Source of the DNA: Mesostigma viride
Lineage: Eukaryota; Streptophyta; Mesostigmatophyceae; Mesostigmatales; Mesostigmataceae
Reading direction: 5' to 3'
DNA length: 64,000 nt
Assembly (NCBI GenBank): GCA_009746045.1
Contig: RPFO01000017.1
Coordinates: 1,164,501-1,228,500, forward strand
A program made the position numbers and the translations under genes. The notes under the pieces were generated by a model, which searched no databases, was not told where the DNA came from, and saw nothing but the letters and a program-made list of their open reading frames with translations. How positions within the stretch are numbered: the stretch's first letter is position 1; every line of letters starts with the position of its first letter. Below are positions 22,628-33,627 of the stretch, piece after piece.

Positions 22628-23350
22628 GCGCAGTCGGTCTGAATGACTGGCATTATAACGAGCGTCATATTCGTCTCCGGCTTGGCAGTGCCGTCATCCT
22701 GCATACAAAAAGAACATTGGAGCCAGCACTTTCCCGCGGGTTGTAGCCGATATTCCTCCATGCAGCGATATTCACCAATGCGCTATCAATAAACAAGTCG
22801 ACACCATCCGGTATGTAAAAAAAGCACGCTGCTGGCCACGACGGTCACGGCGATGATGAACGACAATAACAAGAACGCCTAATAGCAGGCGTCATACAAA
22901 CTAGAACAGACTGGAACAACTACTTACCCGGTCGTCTGTGATCTTGACGCAGAGCCTGGTTTACAAGGAAGCGAGGGAAACCGGCCACTATGAGCACCCC
23001 TACTTAACCCACATAATGAAGGTTAGGAATCCTCCCCATCATGCTAACCGTAGACTCGGTGAAACGCCCCATGCTACAAATACGATAGCCCAGCAACGAC
23101 TACTTGCGGCCATCACCTTGTCCAGTTCTGGCTGGCTGTGCGGCGGTAATTTTACCAAGTTTAAAAATGTTACGTCGCACCAGTCTGTGCTTTTTTACGT
23201 AGTACCAGTGTAGTGTAGAAATCTGCCAAAAGAGCAAACGCCCAAAGCCAACTTCCAAGACGCCCAAAGCCAAATTCCAAGACGCCCAAAGCCCAAACGC
23301 GGGCGAGTCTGGCGCGGCGCCGGCCATTGGGCCCCGGAATAAGAAATACC
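22628..23350 (-). repeat. Outer segment of right foldback arm
   Basis: Inverse copy of 7,507-8,245 with very few differences. It ends at GGTATTTC-type terminal sequence next to AGTGCACT. No gene is evident; the few open frames are shared with the left arm and lack recognisable features. Confidence 0.8.
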
Positions 23351-23885
23351 GAGTGCACTGTGCAGACTGCAGCTTGTGTGCATTTCATTAACTGCATTTT
23401 CACGACAGCTGGCTCATATAACAGCTGGCGAGTGGCGGCCTGGCGCCTCAGTATTAAGTCACTCGCCAGCCATACTGCATTGACTAATGTGTTTCGACTT
23501 TCGGCACTAGTAATCGTTGTTGTTAATTTACCAAGTAGGAAAAATCCATGGCAGACGCTGGGCCGTTTAGGCCACCTGGGCCGCCGCAGGTAGTGAGGGG
23601 AGGAGAGAGAAGAAATAGTGTGTTTTATGGCACCGGGCTTGGCCGGAAGCCTTTGGCCCTCCCAGCCGGAATGCGATGCAAACCAATCTTTCCAGGTCCG
23701 AATGGAGCCTCCATTGTCGTTGGGAAAACCAAGGCGACGGTAGAGATCGCTCCCGAGGAGGCGAAAAGGCTTAGGTCGAAGGAGACGCGGGCTGCTGCTC
23801 GGCGGGTAGAGAGTGAGGGGGCGCCCGAACATCCCGAGGTGATAGGGGCAGACGCGAACTACATCAAGGTCAGCATTAAGGTCAT

Positions 23886-24472
23886 CACTACATTTCGCCA
23901 CCGCGGAAACCCAATTTATGCGAGAATGTGGTTCCGTCAATACGGCGGGGGTTACAAATTCAATTTCGAAGTTCGGCACCGTCGGATACCAGTAAAGCAA
24001 CACTTGTTATCTAGAATCGCGCCATTTGGCATCAATTGGCCAGTTCTGAAAATTTGATGAAATCTCTAGTCCTTGGTCGAAGATTTCCCTCCGATTCCGA
24101 TGACGAAATTTGAGTACGAATTTCTTAGTACAGTCCACCGTTTTGTTCAGTTCAGTATATTCCCACGCCGCTTGCTGACCTGACGGAGGCCGAATTCGTA
24201 CTGAACACTAGCGCAAGTGCGCTCGATACTAAAAATTGCTACTTCCGAGATGTCTGACGGAATTTCTGCTAGGTCCATGCTTTGGTACTGGACGGATGCT
24301 GATATTCACTGTGGCTCTGTCCGAACGAGGAAAATTGTCAGAAATCTACTCTCGATACGAACGTAACGAAATTTCCAAGTATCTGACGCTCGGAGACCTG
24401 CCACCGTTTTCCCCTACTTGACCGACCCACATTCCCCGCTAAAAAAGGTGTCCTAGGCGGCGAAATGTAGTG
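23886..24472. mobile_element. CACTA-type non-autonomous element 1
   Basis: A 587-bp insertion relative to the uninterrupted copy at about 26,722. The ends are CACTACATTTCGCC and its inverse GGCGAAATGTAGTG. The flank is consistent with a 2-bp (AT) duplication. CACTA termini define EnSpm/CMC-type elements. It has no transposase. Confidence 0.8.
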
Positions 24473-24666
24473 ATGGACGGGGAAGTGGGGTCCGATGTGC
24501 CTTCGAATGGATGTGATGCGCCCCTCATTTCCTTGGTGCTGCTTTCCATTTTCGTAGCGCCACCTGCCAAGAGGGATTGGAAGGGCGCGGATGCCAATAG
24601 GAAGTGGAAACCCGAATGGGGGCTGCGTTTCCCATGGTTGCGCTATGACGAAGAGAAGGACGAAGC

Positions 24667-25145
24667 CACTACAATACGCTTCCGCGGACACCTTTTTCAG
24701 CGGGGAAAGTGCCCCCGGGCTTCCGGGGCAAATTCAGCAAGCGCGGCGGAACTTAGATACTAAAATTTCGTTTTTGGTTCGTACCGTACAGCCAATCATT
24801 TTGCGCCCGGATCAAATTGTGATCTGGGCACTGAACACGAAAATTTCAGCGGAACGTACGAAACACCAACGCAACTACAGAAAATTTTCAATGACGAAAC
24901 TGTAGTACCGTGTACCAAGCAAAATGTAGTAGGACTTCGCTAAACTCACGTTCGGAATTTTTCCCCGCAAGATTCCCCCGCAAGATTCCCCCGCACGATT
25001 CCCCCCGCTAGGTTCAGGCTCCAGTCGATGCTCGCCAAATGGCGCAAAAAAAGAAACATATGTTAAAATCGACGGTGCGAATCCTCGTTACCGCTCGGGT
25101 AACATTCTCACTCATTTCGCGTCTCCTACGAACCGTATTGTAGTG
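24667..25145. mobile_element. CACTA-type non-autonomous element 2
   Basis: A 479-bp insertion in the zinc-finger coding part, precise relative to 26,917-26,918 in the uninterrupted copy. The ends are CACTACAATACG and CGTATTGTAGTG. It shares subterminal blocks such as 'cacctttttcagcgggg' with element 1 but little else, so the two are separate subfamilies. Flank homology is 1-2 bp. Confidence 0.78.
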
Positions 25146-26386
25146 CATACTGCGGCCCTTGCCGTGATGCCAAGGTCACCATCGGGCTGGGTAGGGGGAC
25201 CAAGGTTTTCAAGATCGACACTTTCAAGACACACGTTGTGGCTGACTCTCACGTGGCCGCCATTGCGAAGGAGAAGAGCGAGTGCCTGCGGGTGTATTCA
25301 GGGGAGGAGAGGAGCACGCAGAGCCGGCAGAGGCAGACGGTCATGATGGGCGAGTTTGCCCCCCCCCCTGGTCAGCTGAGCAAGTCCGACCGACTTAAGC
25401 TCAAGCAGTTCAAGGCGATGGCGTACACCCTGGCGAAGGGTAAGCCTATGACTGATTATGAGTCGCTGCCAACGCTCCTTTGCGAATACGAGGAGATGAG
25501 GGACGCGCTCCCCTCCCACCATTGGACTGACGGCTCAGGTTGGGAGATGGCGGAGGCGTTGGATGCCGTGTTGCTTGCTGACCTTAAGGCAAGGGTCGCC
25601 GCGGCTAGGTATGTCGCGGTCACCGTCGATGAGTCCAAGGCCAATGATAACGTAGAATTCATGTCGGTGGAGGTGGCTTTTGTGGAGGATGGAATAAAGC
25701 AGCAGGAGTTTGTCACGCTAAAAAAGGTGACTGCGGTGGACGCCCTCTCCCTGCACAACGAGCTGTGCATAGTAATGCGAGGCATGCTCGGAATCACGGA
25801 CGATCAGCTCGTGGTGAAGCTGGTTGGCTTCGGGTCAGATGGGGCATCGGTGATGATGGGGCAGCGGAAGGGTGTCGGGAAGAAGCTCTTGATGAGCAAT
25901 GCACCCTTCCTCGTGCCCATGCACTGCGCGCCGCACAAGCTCAGCCTGATAGCGAACGAGCTCAAGGGGAACTCCTTGTTTGCGCGGGTGGAGTCAATCC
26001 TCAAGTCAGCACACAACTGGGTGGCGCACTCAGCCATGAAGTCAGAGCAACTGAAGATGTGGCAGGGGATGCTGGGCACGGGTGGCCGGAAGCTGCAGCG
26101 CGTGTCCGACACACGCTGGCTTAGCGTGCAGGGGTGCCTCAACACGTTCCGCATTGAGTATCCTGCGATCGCCATGTGCTTGGCCACCTACCAACACTGT
26201 GCAGACTGCAGCTTGTGTGCATTTCATTAACTGCATTTTCACGACAGCTGGCTCATATAACAGCTGGCGAGTGGCGGCCTGGCGCCTCAGTATTAAGTCA
26301 CTCGCCAGCCATACTGCATTGACTAATGTGTTTCGACTTTCGGCACTAGTAATCGTTGTTGTTAATTTACCAAGTAGGAAAAATCC

Positions 26387-28989
26387 ATGGCAGACGCTGG
26401 GCCGTTTAGGCCACCTGGGCCGCCGCAGGTAGTGAGGGGAGGAGAGAGAAGAAATAGTGTGTTTTATGGCACCGGGCTTGGCCGGAAGCCTTTGGCCCTC
26501 CCAGCCGGAATGCGATGCAAACCAATCTTTCCAGGTCCGAATGGAGCCTCCATTGTCGTTGGGAAAACCAAGGCGACGGTAGAGATCGCTCCCGAGGAGG
26601 CGAAAAGGCTTAGGTCGAAGGAGACGCGGGCTGCTGCTCGGCGGGTAGAGAGTGAGGGGGCGCCCGAACATCCCGAGGTGATAGGGGCAGACGCGAACTA
26701 CATCAAGGTCAGCATTAAGGTCATGGACGGGGAAGTGGGGTCCGATGTGCCTTCGAATGGATGTGATGCGCCCCTCATTTCCTTGGTGCTGCTTTCCATT
26801 TTCGTAGCGCCACCTGCCAAGAGGGATTGGAAGGGCGCGGATGCCAATAGGAAGTGGAAACCCGAATGGGGGCTGCGTTTCCCATGGTTGCGCTATGACG
26901 AAGAGAAGGACGAAGCATACTGCGGCCCTTGCCGTGATGCCAAGGTCACCATCGGGCTGGGTAGGGGGACCAAGGTTTTCAAGATCGACACTTTCAAGAC
27001 ACACGTTGTGGCTGACTCTCACGTGGCCGCCATTGCGAAGGAGAAGAGCGAGTGCCTGCGGGTGTATTCAGGGGAGGAGAGGAGCACGCAGAGCCGGCAG
27101 AGGCAGACGGTCATGGGCGAGTTTGCCCCCCCCCTGGTCAGCTGAGCAAGTCCGACCGACTTAAGCTCAAGCAGTTCAAGGCGATGGCGTACACCCTGGC
27201 GAAGGGTAAGCCTATGACTGATTATGAGTCGCTGCCAACGCTCCTTTGCGAATACGAGGAGATGAGGGACGCGCTCCCCTCCCACCATTGGACTGACGGC
27301 TCAGGTTGGGAGATGGCGGAGGCGTTGGATGCCGTGTTGCTTGCTGACCTTAAGGCAAGGGTCGCCGCGGCTAGGTATGTCGCGGTCACCGTCGATGAGT
27401 CCAAGGCCAATGATAACGTAGAATTCATGTCGGTGGAGGTGGCTTTTGTGGAGGATGGAATAAAGCAGCAGGAGTTTGTCACGCTAAAAAAGGTGACTGC
27501 GGTGGACGCCCTCTCCCTGCACAACGAGCTGTGCATAGTAATGCGAGGCATGCTCGGAATCACGGACGATCAGCTCGTGGTGAAGCTGGTTGGCTTCGGG
27601 TCAGATGGGGCATCGGTGATGATGGGGCAGCGGAAGGGTGTCGGGAAGAAGCTCTTGATGAGCAATGCACCCTTCCTCGTGCCCATGCACTGCGCGCCGC
27701 ACAAGCTCAGCCTGATAGCGAACGAGCTCAAGGGGAACTCCTTGTTTGCGCGGGTGGAGTCAATCCTCAAGTCAGCACACAACTGGGTGGCGCACTCAGC
27801 CATGAAGTCAGAGCAACTGAAGATGTGGCAGGGGATGCTGGGCACGGGTGGCCGGAAGCTGCAGCGCGTGTCCGACACACGCTGGCTTAGCGTGCAGGGG
27901 TGCCTCAACACGTTCCGCATTGAGTATCCTGCGATCGCCATGTGCTTGGCCACCTACCAACACAAGGAAGTGGAGCAAATGGCAGCAGCACAGGACTTGC
28001 TAGCCAACATGCTGGACATTGACACCCAGCTCGGGGTGGTCGTGTTCGCGCGCATGCTGGATGCCATGAATTTCTTGGTCAAGCAGTGCCAGCAGCAGGA
28101 CCTGCAGCTCGACACCCTTGCCCATGCGATCGAGGACTGCAAGACAACAATCCGTGATGAGTATGTGGAAGGGCCCAAGGTGTTCACTGGGACCCTCTGG
28201 AAGGGGTTTATAGACTTGGATGCCGACACGTCACCCTTTCTCACCGACCGCGGCGAGGTTTTCCGCAACTGCCAGGAAATGGAACACCCGGTAACATGTC
28301 AAACGGTGCACGAGGCCTCGGGTTCTCGGGCTCGCTACGTTTCAGTGGCAAGTGTCACGGAGGAGGAGTTCAGACTCCGCGTAATTGCTGCGCAGGAGCA
28401 GGCTACCGCTGCGGCCAAGGTGGTGCTGGACGACTTCGATATCCGATTCCCACCAAACGGTCTGCTCTCCGCGATGTCCATTTTGCAGCCAGGCTGGTGG
28501 ACTGAGAAGGAGCGCGACGTGGCCGAGGTGCAGAAACAAGTTCAGGTGCTCAAGCGCAAGTTTGCTGTGGGGGTCACCATGGTGAATGGGAAGAAGGTGG
28601 GCCCACTGATTTCCCCGTCCCTCCTGGATGACCAGCTCGACTCCTTTATGCTCATGATGAAGAGCAACAGCCAGGAGTACACGTCCGCAAGGGCGTTGTG
28701 GAAGGTTTTGTTGACCAACCCGCTCATGCACGAGTTTGTGGGGGCGTATCTGCAGCTGGCAGAGTTGATGCTGCTCCTCCCTCTTACCAGCGTGGAGAAT
28801 GAGCGGAGGTTCAGCCACATGAATTTCATTAAGAGCGATATTCGCAACCGCCTTCTCGAGCGCCATCTGAACGTGGCGGTCCGCATCTTTGCATGCAGCT
28901 CTTCATACGAAGACATGCCGATCCAGGCGGCATATGCAGTGTGGTCTGCGGAGAAGGGCCGCCGCGCAACCGGCAGTGTTCTTACTTAA
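26387..28989 (+). CDS. hAT transposase, full-length copy with one frameshift
   Basis: Cuts and pastes the hAT element. The frame from ATG 26,387 is open to a nine-C run at 27,126-27,134, where one C is missing compared with the left copy. The second frame then runs to TAA at 28,989; together they span about 867 codons. Features: a TTF/BED-like zinc finger (C179, C182, H206, H212); RNase H-like core with D337 in 'VAVTVDES' and D407 in 'GFGSDGAS'; an all-alpha insertion; and the C-terminal hAT dimerisation motif 'SVENERRFSHMNFIKS' carrying E804 (numbering corrected for the lost base). The closest known layout is the zinc-finger-plus-hATC group. The single homopolymer loss could be a real inactivation or a sequencing error. 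Confidence 0.88.
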
Positions 28990-29936
28990 ATACATAATTG
29001 CTTATATGATTCCTTGCTGCTAGCTACTAAGTTTTCTTATTTTCTGTGCTTTCCGCGGAATCTCAAATTTTGGGCAGCTAGCGTTTTCAAGTTTGTTGCC
29101 CGGCCTTCTGACGACAACGTAATTGCTTACATTGTCCCCGCCATCGGCATGTAGTCAAGTGTGCAAGCTAGTCATGGCTTCGCTTTTAGAGGGGCGTAAT
29201 TATTAATGAACTTTAAATAAAATGATGAGGCCACCAATGAGCAATTGCGAATGAGCCATAATCCTTATTATTCGTTCATGACGGAATCACGGAAACTAGG
29301 AAGCCAAACATTACTAAGTCGGTCGTGAGAAGTAATACTGCGCCAATACAACAAATTAAGTAAGTTCAAAGCACACAGTGCTTTTTTTTGAATTTATTCT
29401 CGCGTGACGTAGTGATTTCATAAATTTAGTACGGCCGCTTACTGAAGCTTATGAGCTGACTAACTTTCAGTTGACTTTTGACTGAGTAACCTCACTTCAT
29501 AGTAGACTGAAACTAATTAGGTAACTATAATGCATCCTTAGTCTCATTATTTAACGCGTTAGTAAACACTACACCTTCATAGGTTTTTATACTTTTCATT
29601 TAAGTAGGAAGACACAAGTGCAATTGAAGTATGATGAGAATGGGGCTGCCCGCCAGCAGGCCGGGCAGCCGGCGGCCCGGCGCCCGGCGCCGATGCCTGA
29701 GACGGAGACGCTCGCCCGCCTTGTGTACAGCCAGTACGGCGCCGCGCCGCGCTGACCCCACTGCCGGCAGGGTCATTTGCTGCACCAAAAAGCCAGCCCG
29801 CCACACGTGGCCGTGCCAAGCCCAATTTTAATTGGCTTAAAGCCACACATTGGCCGAGTAAACTGAAGTTTTCATAGTTCGAAACGCCACAAGTGGCCTA
29901 GCGCCACTAGTAGCGAAAACCTTAAAAAAAACACTG
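28990..29936 (+). repeat. hAT 3' untranslated and right subterminal region
   Basis: No other gene. From about 29,760 it carries the subterminal GCCACA/TGTGGC motifs (CGCCACACGTGGCC, AAGCCACACATTGGCC, CGCCACAAGTGGCC) and ends in the terminal repeat AAAAAAAACACTG next to the 8-bp duplication at 29,937-29,944. Confidence 0.75.
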
Positions 29937-30136
29937 ATGCGAGGTGGAATTTTTCTGGTCCCGTCGTCCTCAACGCGACGCGTTCGCGCCAAAATTCCCA
30001 GGATCTCATGTAACCGGACGGACCGATTTTAGGTGATGTGGGACCCTCACCACCGACCTGGCCCGCAAGCTGGACGGCGCGGTAACCAACATGCCGCGAT
30101 CCATTTTCCGAGTAGGATATGCTGCTCATGTTTGCA

Positions 30137-30400
30137 GTTAATTAATTAAACACGTGCTCCCGTTGGGGAGTCACGGAGCACCGAAGTGCTTGTAATCCCT
30201 GTGTGTGCACTACAGGAGAAAGGGCAGAGACCCCCAGTCTCCTTCATGCCAAAAGCCGCATGCCACAGCTGCAATCGGGCGCGCTAGCTAAGGACAGGCT
30301 AACGATCCGGCAAACTGTGGGTGCTATAAGACCCATGTAAGCGTGGCATAACAAGTATAGTGTGGGCAAGTAATCTGAACATAGCCAGGGCGTAGCATGG
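30137..30400 (-). mobile_element. Non-LTR 3'-end fragment, second copy
   Basis: TTAATTAATTAA followed by 'cacgtgctcccgttgggga' and then blocks shared with 19,500-19,785 ('gagacccc', 'tctccttcatgc', 'ccacagctgcaatcgg', 'tgtgggtgc', 'gtgggcaagtaat'). Same orientation as the copy at 19.4 kb. Confidence 0.55.
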
Positions 30401-30559
30401 CTGTACTAGGACTAGGCTAAGGCTATGGCTGGTTGTGTACCGTGCGTTGGCGGCACGTGACTAGGTAGGTTGGCACAGCTAGGCAAACATTCAAGGCATG
30501 GCTGCCTTAGCGGCAGTGACTCCAATGGTTACAAGCTATGGCTATTGCTATTCTAGCCC

Positions 30560-30760
30560 GCTGGGGGCGTCCACATCTTGTGGTTGATCATCAGGTCCCC
30601 GCCCCTCCATTACACCTTGGGCTTCTGGGGGTCCTGCTTATGGCGGAGGTATTCCGGCCACAGGTCGCGTCGCTGCTGTTCGCTGCATGTTCGCAATGAG
30701 GACCTTTACCTCGGCATGCCATATATCACCAGCACCATTAAGCAGCTCGGCGCCTGCAGC
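30560..30760 (-). pseudogene. LINE ORF1 C-terminal remnant
   Basis: On the minus strand this encodes 'SEQQRRDLWPEYLRHKQ', a stop, then 'WRGGDLMINHKMW', clearly related to 'AQQQRRRELWPAYLQLRQ' and 'WRGAVIHVDHKPW' of the intact ORF1 at 14.4-15.7 kb but well diverged. It represents another, older subfamily. Confidence 0.6.
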
Positions 30761-30989
30761 TAGTAATATAGGGCACTTAGCTCGCACCAACCAGGTAGAC
30801 ACCTCACGTGGCCCCCCCCGCGGAGCTGCGCCCAGCTCAGCCTGGCTGGCACCTCCTTACGTGGGCCGGGCCCGGCAATGTTCGCCGCCGCAAGGCCCGC
30901 ACCTTCAAAGAACAGCTAGTCGCAGACATGGGGGGGCTAGGTCTCTCCGTGATTTGGAACATGCAAGATGATGGACAAGGCCAAGTGGG

Positions 30990-31190
30990 CCCAGGTCATA
31001 GAGGACAACGAACCTGATAGATCATGGTGGTGCAGGTGCACTTGGTACGTGCACCTAGAGCAGGTGTAGCTAACATCCTACCCTTGCAGGAAGTAGCCCA
31101 GAATGTATGATCGACCATATGCATGCCCCTTCTACTAAGGGATATACATGTGCTACATGTACTCCCAACGGCCGCTACACTACCGCCTCG
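30990..31190 (+). mobile_element. LINE 3' UTR fragment, plus strand
   Basis: Shares 'gtgcacctagagcaggtgt', 'acccttgcaggaagtagcc', 'agaatgtatgat' and 'tgctacatgtactcccaacg' with the 3' UTRs after ORF1 at 16.0-16.1 and 18.05-18.2 kb. Truncated at both ends. Confidence 0.6.
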
Positions 31191-31258
31191 TCGATCTAGC
31201 TGTCATTACAGTAGAGGACAGCTCAGATGAGGATTGTATCCCCCTCTAGTCACTACAG

Positions 31259-33300
31259 TCATTACCGCGTTAACCCGTGTTTTTTTAATTAGAACGCGAT
31301 ATATCGCGTTGTAAGCTTTTTTTAGAACGCGTATAGCACCTAAGGAAATTTTTTTTTCATGGTCATGTATATACTTTCCTGAAAGCCCATAAATCAAAGG
31401 ATTTTTTGAGCTACTCAGACCTACAAAATGCTAATTCATTAGAGAGATACACTGGTTTGAATACAGGGGGGTCTGACCATGACCGCGATTTCTTGACCCT
31501 AGGTCACAAGTCATGTGCTTATTCACAAATGGTTCATGAAAAAAATCTGGCTTCTTGCACGAGCTATGGGCAACATATGCAGGCTCTGTGAAACAAAACT
31601 CAGGCCCATTGGGCCACTGGAGCTATTTTTCATTAGCATCACAATTACAACGCAGTACAACGCAGTGGGAAAAATGAGAGCCCTTCACAACATGACGCAA
31701 CGACATGAGCCCCATAAACGGGGCCATAGTGAGCTTGGAGGGTCAAAACGTTGAAAATAGGTGTTGTATAAGTTATACAGCATCAAACATGCATCAAACA
31801 TCATGACTGGATGACCTAATATGACTGAATCAGGCATCCATAGCCAAAGCATCATCCACTCTCACAACGTGTTGAGCACATGCCTCGTGGGAACGGAGGT
31901 GCTGGGTTTTCATTCCATAACGCGTGCAATACTGAAAGAAAGAGGCACGTGTAATGCAAGGCTTGGATAGGTTGAGTGATCCATGAGCTTACATGCAGGC
32001 AAAGATGACGCTGGAATGCATGCTAGCAAATGGTGGCAAGATGCTAACAACACATGATTATACACCATGATTATGGGCACCTAGCTGGTCTTCTTGCACA
32101 ATCAACGCAGTATAAACCATCAACATCCAATCCTCACGATATATGCACGGCTTGACGACGTATACAGCACCTAAATACTGCACAACTGCAACCTGCTATG
32201 GCTGACATGCAAGCAACGTCGAGTAGGATGGCGGTCTTAGAGAGGCTGGGCAGAGGTCGGTAGAAATAAGTGGAAAACTGGCAGAAACTAGGTAGAAACA
32301 CGATATACTTACGCCTGCAAGCACTATTGAGCCGGTGGCAGAGGCCATTTCCAGGAAAATACAGCATACCGTAGCAATAGCCACGGTCACGCCTTACGCT
32401 ATTTGCAGGCACCATCATGCCCGGCGCTACCCAATAAAAGTCTGCACAATTCTCGGTTTAGCCGAGAGTCCGGACGTTCGGAATGAATAAACATGTGTTA
32501 AGAAGTCGAAACACCATGGAAATACCAAGCATGGTGCCGCAGCAGACCCGAGTCTTGACGTAATAATATGTATGCCGGTTTCCAGGGTTTCCGCATGAAA
32601 GTTGGGTGAGAAACTGGAAAAAACTACGTTTCCTTTGCCCCAGTACCTCAACAAACTCGTAGAAACCTAATTATCAACCTTTGAACGCATCATCATGGTC
32701 GTGCCACCCAACAGCCACTGAAATTCGCGCGAAAACTGGCGAGATCTACCTGCCGCCATCGCCGTCGTCTTCACCTTCGTCCCGCGAAAATGCCTGATTT
32801 CAGTGGTACATATTTGTTTGCAGCTGTCACAAAAAAAATACCAAAAATACCAGGATTTTTTCTTGAATTCTATGAGATGTTTCTGACCTATCTTGAAAGT
32901 TTCAGACCAAAAATCGCATGTTTAATAGGTTTGCCACGTGTCAGATTACAACGCGATACATCGCGTTCTAACCCTACAACGCGATGTATCGCGTTGTAAA
33001 AAAACACGGGTTAAGTTGTGTTTCTTAAGGTTGCATGCGTTACCGCGTTAAGTTGCGACGCCGGTAAGTTTGGCGCCGTATACCTCACAGCCCACATCTC
33101 GCAAAATATCTGGCCTGAAAAATGGACTTGAGGCGATTGATATTGATGCTGCAGCTGGATCGGGCTTGACGAGAGCTGTCGATTGCCGTATAGAAGTCCG
33201 TCAGAGGAGGAGGGGGTGGGCTGCTAGCCAAAGGTTAGGTACCCGTGTTAAGTTGCGACGCCAAGTTTTAGGCGGCGATCGCAACTTAAAGCGGTAATGA
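31259..33300. mobile_element. Small MITE interrupted by piggyBac-type element
   Basis: Outer ends TCATTACCGCGTTAAGTTG and CAACTTAAAGCGGTAATGA are inverted repeats of about 19 bp with one mismatch. A further 'gttaagttgcgacgcc' repeat recurs inside. The piggyBac-type element sits in the TTAA of the left end. Without it the MITE is about 300 bp. I could not fix its target duplication or superfamily. Confidence 0.55.
31274..33010. mobile_element. piggyBac-type non-autonomous element, copy 2 (inverted)
   Basis: 1,737 bp, exactly the length of copy 1 and its near-identical reverse complement, with TTAA on both sides (31,270-31,273 and 33,011-33,014). Same terminal CCCGTGT repeats and 18-bp palindromes. 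Internal open frames are shared with copy 1 but resemble no transposase. It lies outside the giant hAT element. Confidence 0.8.
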
Positions 33301-33627
33301 ATGTACACATGGTTGGGGAATGATGCAGACGATATGTGTAACTTCCGGGTAATTATTTTTCTAATGAGATTACCATAGTACTCCATGCCATGCCCATGCG
33401 CATGACACGCACATACTTACTTACTGCGCCATTTTCAATAGATACATCCGATGCAGACTTTGCTGGCTAGCACATCTATTTCACAGCCTTGCCATTGCCC
33501 ACATGTCATACCTAGCACACGTGCACTGACACACGGGCGCTAACAGTACACTGCAAACTGCCATCTCCTAATGGCCTGTGTGTCGAGGGAACCATTTTAT
33601 GCACACTAGTTGACCAAACACAGGCCG

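Larger units (their letters stand above)
7507..23350. mobile_element. Foldback-like element with long minisatellite-filled inverted arms
   Basis: Sequence 7,507-9,622 is repeated in inverse orientation at 20,407-23,350. Outer arm sequence is nearly identical (91-codon stretches at 7,659-7,934 and 22,938-23,213 differ at two residues). Moving inward, both arms carry a 21-bp array, a short spacer and a 26-bp array. Long inverted arms built of direct repeats define foldback (FB/Galileo-like) elements. The 8-mer AGTGCACT sits immediately outside each arm (7,499-7,506 and 23,351-23,358). It may be the target duplication, but it is self-complementary, so it could also belong to the arms. I see no transposase between the arms. 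Confidence 0.7.
23359..26197 (+). pseudogene. hAT transposase, truncated left copy
   Basis: Nearly identical to the 5' three fifths of the transposase at 26,387-28,989, starting with the same 5' UTR and ATG (23,548). It is broken by two CACTA-type insertions (23,886-24,472 and 24,667-25,145) and stops at about 26,197, where the sequence switches back to the 5' UTR of the right copy ('taccaacac' joined to 'tgtgcagactgcag'). It keeps ten Cs at 25,359-25,368, so its frame stays open through the site where the right copy is shifted. It lacks the C-terminal dimerisation region and cannot make an active enzyme. Confidence 0.88.
7119..29936 (+). mobile_element. Giant hAT-superfamily transposon (22.8 kb) with nested insertions
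   Basis: The left end reads CAGTGTTTTTTTTA and the right end is its exact inverse (14 bp). ATGCGAGG flanks both sides at 7,111-7,118 and 29,937-29,944, an 8-bp duplication as expected for hAT. Both subterminal regions are dense in GCCACA/TGTGGC motifs, the usual arrangement of hAT transposase-binding sites. A hAT-type transposase with zinc finger, RNase H-like core and C-terminal dimerisation region lies on the plus strand near the right end. Removing the 15.8-kb foldback-like insertion and the 2.8-kb internal duplication leaves about 4.1 kb, a normal autonomous hAT length. The element thus reached its present size by accumulating insertions between intact ends. Confidence 0.88.

Noticed and set aside
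26042-27022. 326-codon minus-strand open frame across the transposase duplication junction
   Set aside because: It is antisense to transposase coding sequence and 5' UTR, lacks motifs, and similar antisense frames recur in both copies.
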